Shown here: positions 59,028 through 64,000 of the stretch, one piece after another
Numbering within the stretch: the stretch's first letter is position 1
How the letters are laid out: the number at the start of each line of letters is the position of its first letter
Origin: JALHOP01 sp964484195
Lineage (GTDB): Bacteria > Myxococcota > XYA12-FULL-58-9 > JALHOP01
Length of the DNA stretch: 64,000 bases
Assembly: GCA_964484195.1 (NCBI GenBank)
Contig: CAZAER010000002.1
Coordinates: 62,001 to 126,000, forward strand
Direction: 5' to 3'
Notes under the pieces: model-generated
Database searches by the model: none
The model's input: the letters and a program-made list of their open reading frames with translations, nothing else
Told to the model about the DNA's origin: nothing
Translations under genes and position numbers: made by a program

Positions 59028-59413
59028 GTGGAATGCAACGCGTTCAGAAGATCCGCGCCATGGAACACCAACGTGCCTTGCGGAATCTCGCGACTGTCGA
59101 CGGCGAGCTGGCGCGGTCGCGCGCGGCCTTGTCGGCCCAAGAGCGCGCCTTGATGGCGCAAGCGCAGCGCGCCCCCATCACTGCGGCGCAGCTCGTCGAT
59201 GCCGATGCACAACGAGCCGGTCTCACCCGCCGCATCGCGAGCCTGGCCCAATCGCGCGAGCAAGCTGCCACCGCGACCCGTGCTTCGGCACTCGCGAGCA
59301 AACAAGTCGAGCTGATGGTCGAACGCCAGCGCGCTGCCGCCCTCGCCGAGAGCGAAGCACGTGATGCTCGGGTCATGGATGAGCTCGGCGCTCAAGCCTG
59401 GAACCGTCGATGA
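59024..59413 (+). CDS. fliJ: Flagellar export protein FliJ
   Basis: 129 residues, almost all coiled coil (QRVQKIRAMEHQRALRNLA, VELMVERQRAAALAESEAR), the gamma-subunit-like stalk that fits into the FliI hexamer. Sequence identity is low, as is usual for FliJ, so position between fliI and the fliK region carries weight. GTG start overlaps the fliI stop, and its stop overlaps the next start. Confidence 0.88.
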   Translation: MSGMQRVQKIRAMEHQRALRNLATVDGELARSRAALSAQERALMAQAQRAPITAAQLVDADAQRAGLTRRIASLAQSREQAATATRASALASKQVELMVERQRAAALAESEARDARVMDELGAQAWNRR

Positions 59414-59979
59414 AGCGGTTCATCCTCCCCATCATCATCATCTCTGCAGCGGGTGTGTCCGTTGCAGCGGGCAACGTCGACGGCGCGCCGCAAACCGCGA
59501 GCGTGGCGACGACCTCGACGCCGGCGCCAGCCAATTGCGACGAGACCATGGCGCAGAGCCTGCGCGAGCGACGTCTCTCGCTCGACGAGCGCGCCAAGAA
59601 GCTCGATGAGCGCGAAGCGGCGTTGAAGCAGCTCGAGAACGAGATTGCGGCGCGCGCCCAGAAGCTCGAGCGTGAGGTCGCTAGCCTCGAAGACCGCGTC
59701 GGTATCGGCGAACAAGCGGGCGCCGCGCAGAAAAAACGTACCGAAGAGCTCGTCGGCGCCTTGTCGCGCTTGTCGCCGCGCAAGGCCGCGCCGATCCTCG
59801 AGCGTGCCGAGCCGGAGCTTGCGGTGCAGGTGCTGTCACGCGTCGCACCGGACAACGCCATGGCGCTCTTGAGCCAGATCGATCCGCAGACCGCCGCGGG
59901 CCTGCTCGGGCGCCTCACGCACCTGGGTGGCCGCGCCGATCCGCTCGCCAAGGCGAAGACGCAGAAGGACGAGAAGTGA
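59410..59979 (+). CDS. MotE-like stator chaperone/MgtE-N-domain protein
   Basis: 189 residues. A single N-terminal hydrophobic helix (RFILPIIIISAAGVSVAA) is followed by a charged coiled coil (LDERAKKLDEREAALKQLEN...). The last 70 residues match the MgtE N-terminal fold (LSPRKAAPILERAEPELAVQVL, LLSQIDPQTAAGLLGRL). The combination is that of MotE, a periplasmic chaperone for the stator in epsilonproteobacteria and other bacteria. It lies between fliJ and fliK with 4-base overlaps at both ends. Confidence 0.82.
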   Translation: MKRFILPIIIISAAGVSVAAGNVDGAPQTASVATTSTPAPANCDETMAQSLRERRLSLDERAKKLDEREAALKQLENEIAARAQKLEREVASLEDRVGIGEQAGAAQKKRTEELVGALSRLSPRKAAPILERAEPELAVQVLSRVAPDNAMALLSQIDPQTAAGLLGRLTHLGGRADPLAKAKTQKDEK

Positions 59980-60797
59980 TGCGCGCGACCAGTGATAGCC
60001 CAGCGATGTTTCTCGCCCCGCAGCCGCCCGAGACCGAGCGCGATACCGATCGCGACGAGGACATGGTCGAGATGACATCGGAGTTCGCGGTGGCGCTCGG
60101 GCTGCTCAGCTCGCCAGCGATCATTCCGCCGCAGAGGGCCCCAGATGCGCCCGCTGCGCCGTCTGCTGGTGACTTGCAAGCTGTCGAGGCCGCGCCGAAG
60201 CCTGCTGCGCCCGGTATCGACATCGCGATGTTCGACCTCACCCCGCGCGATGAGCCTGTCGCCCTCCCGCTCGAGGCCGCGCTGCAGCAGCTCAGTGCGA
60301 CCATCGATCCCAGCACCATGGCTCCCGAGGTGGCACCTGCGCCCGCATCCGCACCCGCGTCTGCACCTGCGCCCGCACGCGTGATTGCTACTCCGCACGA
60401 AGTCGTCGAGGTCGTGACCCGTCACGTTGCTCGCGGTGAGCAGCAGATCACCATGGTGCTCAAGCCCGCCGAGCTCGGCGAGGTCAAAGTCCGCGTCGAG
60501 CACGTTCGCGGCGATCAGGTGAAGATCACCCTCGAAGCCGAAAAGCCCGAGTCGACGCAGCTCCTGCGCGAGCGCGTGCCCGAGCTCCAAGCCGCCTTGC
60601 AGCAACAAGGCGTCACCGTTCGCTCGGTCGACGTCAGCCTACAGGCGAGCGACGGCATGAGCCATCGCGGCACGGGCGGCGACGCTCCGGCGCATCACCA
60701 GCGTGCCGACCGCGACGAGCCGACCCCGAGCGAAGAAGCAACACGTACGTCAAAGCGGACGAAGCGCAACAAGAAAGACCTCGACGTGCTCGTCTGA
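59976..60797 (+). CDS. fliK: Flagellar hook-length control protein FliK
   Basis: 273 residues from a GTG (an ATG follows immediately at 59979). The N-terminal 150 residues are Pro/Ala-rich and low complexity, as is usual for the ruler part, but short for the family. The C-terminal type III substrate-switch domain is clear: QQITMVLKPAELGEVKVRVE, VKITLEAEKPES and LLRERVPELQAALQQQGV. The tail is highly basic (TSKRTKRNKKD). The short ruler suggests a short hook. FlgD follows after 13 bases. Confidence 0.92.
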   Translation: MMRATSDSPAMFLAPQPPETERDTDRDEDMVEMTSEFAVALGLLSSPAIIPPQRAPDAPAAPSAGDLQAVEAAPKPAAPGIDIAMFDLTPRDEPVALPLEAALQQLSATIDPSTMAPEVAPAPASAPASAPAPARVIATPHEVVEVVTRHVARGEQQITMVLKPAELGEVKVRVEHVRGDQVKITLEAEKPESTQLLRERVPELQAALQQQGVTVRSVDVSLQASDGMSHRGTGGDAPAHHQRADRDEPTPSEEATRTSKRTKRNKKDLDVLV

Positions 60798-60810
60798 GCA
60801 GGAGCTTCTC

Positions 60811-61485
60811 ATGACCACAGTTGGATCCACCACCACCGCGAGCGCGTCCCAAGCCATCGACCAGGCCCTGGGCGGCGGCGCCTCACTCGGCAAGCAAGAC
60901 TTCTTGAACCTCCTGGTGGCGCAGCTCCAGAACCAGGACCCGCTGAACCCCGTCGACGACAAAGAGTTCGTGGCCCAGCTCGCGCAGTTCAGCTCGCTCG
61001 AGCAAGCGATGCAGACCAACGAGCGCTTGGGCTTGTTGCAGGGCACCAGCACCGCGCTCAACAACGCGCAGGTCGCCGGCCTCATCGGCTCCACCGTCGA
61101 AGCGAATGGCAACAAGGTAGCGTTGGGCGAGAGCCGCCCGATGGCCATCGGCTACACGCTCGGCGGCGATACCGCCGAGACCACGCTCACCGTCCGCGAT
61201 AGCAGCGGCAAAGTCGTACGCACCATGCCGATGGGCGGCGGCAAGGCTGGCTCGCATGACGTCTACTGGGACGGCATGGACGACACCGGCAACGCGATGC
61301 CGAACGGTACGTACACGATCGAAGTCAGTGGAAAGAATGCGAGCGGCGCCGTGGTCACGACCTCGACGCGTGTTCGTGGTGTCGTCACGGAAGTGACCTT
61401 CGAGAACGGCTCGGCGGAGCTGATCATCGGAGCCAGCGGACAACGCATTACCCCCGCCGACGTGATTAGCGTCTCGCAAAAGTAA
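60811..61485 (+). CDS. flgD: Flagellar hook-cap protein FlgD
   Basis: 224 residues. The N-terminus has KQDFLNLLVAQLQNQDPLNP and FVAQLAQFSSLEQAMQTNERL, the FlgD signature. The C-terminal Ig/Tudor-like part contains GTYTIEVSGKNASG. It caps the growing hook for FlgE assembly. The ATG at 60811 has AGGAG seven bases upstream and fits the conserved N-terminus. Confidence 0.96.
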   Translation: MTTVGSTTTASASQAIDQALGGGASLGKQDFLNLLVAQLQNQDPLNPVDDKEFVAQLAQFSSLEQAMQTNERLGLLQGTSTALNNAQVAGLIGSTVEANGNKVALGESRPMAIGYTLGGDTAETTLTVRDSSGKVVRTMPMGGGKAGSHDVYWDGMDDTGNAMPNGTYTIEVSGKNASGAVVTTSTRVRGVVTEVTFENGSAELIIGASGQRITPADVISVSQK

Positions 61486-61498
61486 ACGGAGAACTCCA

Positions 61499-62794
61499 AT
61501 GTCGATCTTGAGCTCACTCTACTCTTCGGTCTCTGGCCTCGGCGCTCATGGCAAAGCCATGGACGTGGTCAGCGACAACCTCGCCAACGTGAACACCATC
61601 GGCTTCAAGGCCGGCCGCGGTCGCTTCGAAGACGTGCTCGGCCAGAGCGTCTCGCAGCAGGTCACCGAGTCGCAGACCGGCCACGGCTCGCGCCTCGCAG
61701 GCGTCGACCAGGTCTACAGTCAGGGCGCGCTGCTCGGCTCCGGCGTCGCGACCGACCTCGCGATCACCGGTGATGGCTTTTTCATCACGCGCGGCAATCT
61801 GCAGGGCAACGCCGGCAGCTATTACACGCGCAACGGCCAGTTCAATCTCGACAACCAGGGTCGCTTGGTGAACGGCCAAGGCCTGGTGGTCCAGGGCTAC
61901 CAAGCCGACGCCATGGGCAACATCAGCGGTACGCTCGGTGACGTCATCGTCGCCTCGAACGCGACCTCGGAGCCGCGCGCCACGACGCAGGCGACCGTCG
62001 CCGCGAACCTGAACGCCACCGCGCCCGCGGTCCCTGCGTTCGACCCGGCGAACCCCGGCACCACCTCGAACTTCTCGACCTCGATGCGTGTCTACGACTC
62101 GCTCGGCGCCGAGCACACCGTCGACGTCTACTTCCGTCAGTCGTCGCCCGGTAACTGGGAGTGGCGCGCTTTGGCGGACGGTGACGAGGTCGTCGGCGGC
62201 ACGCCCGGCGGCGCCACCGAGATTGCCAGCGGCACCCTAACCTTCGACACGAGCGGCGCCTTGACGGCGCAGACCACCGCCGCGTCGAGCGTCGACTTCA
62301 TCGGCGCCGCGCCCGGCCAGACGATCACCTGGAACTTCGGCGACGACATCGCGAGCGGCGGCACCGGCCGCGCCGGCAGCACCCAGTACGCAGCGCCGTC
62401 CGCCATGTCGAACATCCAGCAGGACGGCTTCACCGCCGGCTCGCTCGCCGGGATCAACGTGACCAGCGACGGCCGCATCATGGGTGCCTTCTCGAACGGC
62501 GATCAGCGCGTGTTGGGTCAGGTCGCGGTCGCCCGCTTCCGCAACAACAACGGCCTCGCCCGCAGCGGCAGCAGCATGTTCGCAGCCACCGTCGACAGCG
62601 GCCAACCGCTCATCGGTACCGCGGGCAGTGGCGGCAACGGCTCGATCGCCAGTGGCTCCCTCGAGCAGTCGAACGTCGACATGGCTCAGGAGTTCGTGAA
62701 CCTCATCCAGTACCAGCGCGGCTTCCAAGCAAACTCGCGCACCATCTCCACGGCCGATGAGATGCTCCAAGATCTCATGAACATGAAGCGTTAG
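61499..62794 (+). CDS. flgE: Flagellar hook protein FlgE
   Basis: 431 residues, a standard hook length. N-terminal rod/hook motif VSDNLANVNTIGFKAGRG and YSSVSGLGAHGKAMD; mid-region hook domains (TRNGQFNLDNQGRLVNGQG, YDSLGAEHTVDVYFRQS); C-terminal VDMAQEFVNLIQYQRGFQAN and ISTADEMLQDL, the hook terminal helix. GGAG lies eight bases before the ATG. It is the last flagellar gene before the strand switch. Confidence 0.97.
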   Translation: MSILSSLYSSVSGLGAHGKAMDVVSDNLANVNTIGFKAGRGRFEDVLGQSVSQQVTESQTGHGSRLAGVDQVYSQGALLGSGVATDLAITGDGFFITRGNLQGNAGSYYTRNGQFNLDNQGRLVNGQGLVVQGYQADAMGNISGTLGDVIVASNATSEPRATTQATVAANLNATAPAVPAFDPANPGTTSNFSTSMRVYDSLGAEHTVDVYFRQSSPGNWEWRALADGDEVVGGTPGGATEIASGTLTFDTSGALTAQTTAASSVDFIGAAPGQTITWNFGDDIASGGTGRAGSTQYAAPSAMSNIQQDGFTAGSLAGINVTSDGRIMGAFSNGDQRVLGQVAVARFRNNNGLARSGSSMFAATVDSGQPLIGTAGSGGNGSIASGSLEQSNVDMAQEFVNLIQYQRGFQANSRTISTADEMLQDLMNMKR

Positions 62795-62802
62795 ACCGGT
62801 CT

Positions 62803-63195
62803 TTAGACCGCTAGTGCGACGCGCGCGAGGGTGCCGTCTGGGTAGTACTCGTGCGCCAGCACCTCGAGGTGGGCGCCGCGTACGAGGCGGTCGAAGGCGG
62901 CTTCGACGCGGCGTGAGATGGCGATGCGCGTGGGCTGGTCGAAGGCGCCGATCTGGTCGGCTCGTTGGCGGAGTGCGTTCGGTGCGAAGAGGGTGACGAC
63001 CGTCGCGTGCTCGACCGGGGTACCTGCGACGATGGTCTCGGCGTGGTCGTAGCCGCGGGCCAAGAGCGAGGGCAGTGACTGCTCGAGCCGTGCCACGAGC
63101 TCCATGCAGAGGTGGGTGATCTGGCGTGGGGTCGCTGTCGAACGACGCACGCGCGCGGGTCTCTCGCTGTTAGATCTCGCCAGGGCAGTAGACAC
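62803..63195 (-). CDS. Unknown small soluble protein
   Basis: 130 residues from a GTG with AGGAG six bases upstream. Not a recognised family. A basic N-terminus (RPARVRRSTATPRQ) is followed by a mixed alpha/beta domain (LCMELVARLEQSLPSLLARG, AETIVAGTPVEHATVVTLFA, RIAISRRVEAAFDRLVRGA). No membrane segment. It follows the gene at 63205 on the minus strand and converges on flgE, leaving 8 bases between stops. Confidence 0.6.
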   Translation of the reverse strand: MSTALARSNSERPARVRRSTATPRQITHLCMELVARLEQSLPSLLARGYDHAETIVAGTPVEHATVVTLFAPNALRQRADQIGAFDQPTRIAISRRVEAAFDRLVRGAHLEVLAHEYYPDGTLARVALAV

Positions 63196-63204
63196 GGGTA
63201 GCTC

Positions 63205-63543
63205 CTAGTCGTTGTGTTTGCGCTCGATGGCGAAGATGACGCCGTCGATTTCGATGTCGCTCGAGTTGTGAAAGATGCGCATGAAGGCGCGGACGGCATC
63301 GTCGTCGCGCCGGCCGATCGGGACGATGACCTTGCTAACCGGGTCGCCATCGTCGTCGACGCCCCATTCGCCGTCGAAGCGGATGCGGCCCATGCGGTTG
63401 TCGTCGATCTGTAAGGCCTCGCGAACGTCGGGCATGCCCTCGAGGATCTGGCGGACGCTGTCGGCATGACCAAAGGGATCGAGATCCCGGGGGATGGTCA
63501 CCAAGTCGGAGGAACGAATCGCGCTGACGTCGTGAAGGGCCAA
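63205..63543 (-). CDS. Unknown small soluble protein beside the flagellar operon
   Basis: 112 residues from a TTG with GAGGA six bases upstream. Not a recognised family. Mixed alpha/beta (IPRDLDPFGHADSVRQILEG, MGRIRFDGEWGVDDDGDPV, IDGVIFAIERKHND) and acidic, no signal or membrane segment. It is 9 bases upstream of the next gene in the same direction, so the two are probably co-transcribed. Confidence 0.6.
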   Translation of the reverse strand: MALHDVSAIRSSDLVTIPRDLDPFGHADSVRQILEGMPDVREALQIDDNRMGRIRFDGEWGVDDDGDPVSKVIVPIGRRDDDAVRAFMRIFHNSSDIEIDGVIFAIERKHND

Positions 63544-63637
63544 GACTTGTCCTCAACTGCTTCTAAATGCGTTGGGCATACGCTGCCCATAGCGTCATTC
63601 AAGTGCAGTATCGGCGCGCCGCGGCGCAGGTTGCGTC

Positions 63638-63862
63638 TTACGTCTTGTTTCCCGAGACGATCGGCACGTCGCGATTTTCGTAAGTAATCTCGGCACCTTC
63701 GAAACGTGTTGGGCGCACCTTGAGCTTCGTGCCGCGGATGAGTCGCACCGTGAGTGTCACCTTGCCGTCAACCTCGCGGACGACGACGTTGGCGCGACCA
63801 GCCGGCACGCCGAGCGCCGCCAGCAGGCGCTTCGCCTTCTTGCGCGCGGCGAGCGTCGCCAT
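63638..63862 (-). CDS. Small basic protein, unknown
   Basis: 74 residues, strongly basic at the N-terminus (LAARKKAKRLLAALGVPAG), then a beta-rich part (VTLTVRLIRGTKLKVRPTRF, AEITYENRDVPIVSGNKT). Not a recognised family; size and charge would suit a small nucleic-acid- or membrane-associated protein. The ATG overlaps the stop of the upstream gene (TGATG). Confidence 0.6.
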   Translation of the reverse strand: MATLAARKKAKRLLAALGVPAGRANVVVREVDGKVTLTVRLIRGTKLKVRPTRFEGAEITYENRDVPIVSGNKT

Positions 63863-64000
63863 CAGCGGTGCCCGGAGACCAGCGAGACCTTGAGACGCTT
63901 CAAGATGGGCGCGAGCGGCAAGACGTACGACTCCGCCGGTTGCAGACCCGCGAACACCAAGCCGACCGCGACCCGCTGTCCGTCTTTCTTCGTCGCGGTG
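63862..64000 (-). CDS. C-terminal end of an unknown gene, cut by the right window edge
   Basis: On the minus strand an open frame enters from beyond 64000 and ends at a TGA in 63862-63864. The visible 45 residues contain DGQRVAVGLVFAGLQPAES and LPLAPILKRLKVS. The run of small hydrophobic residues followed by a basic helix resembles the end of a PilZ-type domain, but that is only a guess from a fragment. It is coupled by a 1-base overlap to the gene at 63638. Confidence 0.5.
   Translation of the reverse strand, partial: TATKKDGQRVAVGLVFAGLQPAESYVLPLAPILKRLKVSLVSGHR

Noticed and set aside
62797..62810. CGGTCTTTAGACCG after flgE as a terminator
   Set aside because: The stem closes on a 2-base loop and there is no T-run. 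It may be a short direct repeat of TTAGACCG instead.

Overview
The window is high-GC bacterial DNA, densely packed, with many GTG/TTG starts and many ATGA, GTGA or TGATG overlaps. Lipoproteins, two-component proteins, cadherin-like repeat proteins, a membrane-bound class III nucleotide cyclase and a sigma-54-type flagellar operon together suggest a flagellated member of the former Deltaproteobacteria (Myxococcota or a relative). That placement is inference from gene content; no rRNA is present.

Layout. 1-5.6 kb: the 5' part of leuS (minus strand, running off the left edge), a TPR-like lipoprotein, a TetR regulator and a divergent outer-membrane protein ending in a tandem palindromic repeat. 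5.7-13.2 kb: an unknown signal-less protein, a membrane nucleotide cyclase followed by a Prc/Tsp protease, and the clpS-clpA adaptor/unfoldase operon. 13.3-19.6 kb: small unknown proteins, including two tandem genes that look like diverged copies of each other, plus nth, a lipoprotein and an Ala-rich coiled-coil protein. 19.7-25 kb: a membrane sulfatase-like protein, a VOC protein, an orphan FixJ-type regulator, an unknown gene and tRNA-Phe(GAA). 25.1-34.4 kb: a cell-surface block with an InlB-type-repeat lipoprotein, two giant tandem paralogous cadherin-like/beta-helix lipoproteins and a small lipoprotein. 34.4-41.2 kb: signal-less unknown proteins, an alpha/beta hydrolase and an M4 metallopeptidase without a Sec signal. 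41.4-47.3 kb: a coupled signalling operon (hybrid kinase, CheR, CheB, receiver-kinase). 47.3-49.2 kb: an MFS exporter and an SDR enzyme. 49.2-62.8 kb: a flagellar regulatory pair (kinase with a pseudo-receiver, and an NtrC-type activator) and the operon [unknown]-flgB-flgC-fliE-fliF-fliG-fliH-fliI-fliJ-[motE-like]-fliK-flgD-flgE. 62.8-64 kb: small unknown genes on the minus strand, one running off the right edge.

How it fits together. The NtrC-type activator at 50413 lies directly upstream of a good -24/-12 (sigma-54) promoter at 51970, with two inverted repeats just upstream of it. The divergent kinase at 49192 is its likely partner, a FlrBC/FleSR/FlgSR-like arrangement driving basal-body, export and hook genes. 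The most unusual theme is a set of at least seven proteins (at 5722, 14295, 16017, 18323, 34732, 35778 and 38987) that lack Sec or lipoprotein signals but begin with long, apparently disordered Pro/Ala/Thr/Ser/Arg-rich N-termini. One of them is an M4 peptidase that should act outside the cytoplasm, so a non-Sec export route is possible. No gene-free stretch exceeds 300 bases; the larger gaps hold the palindromes, hairpins and promoter listed below.
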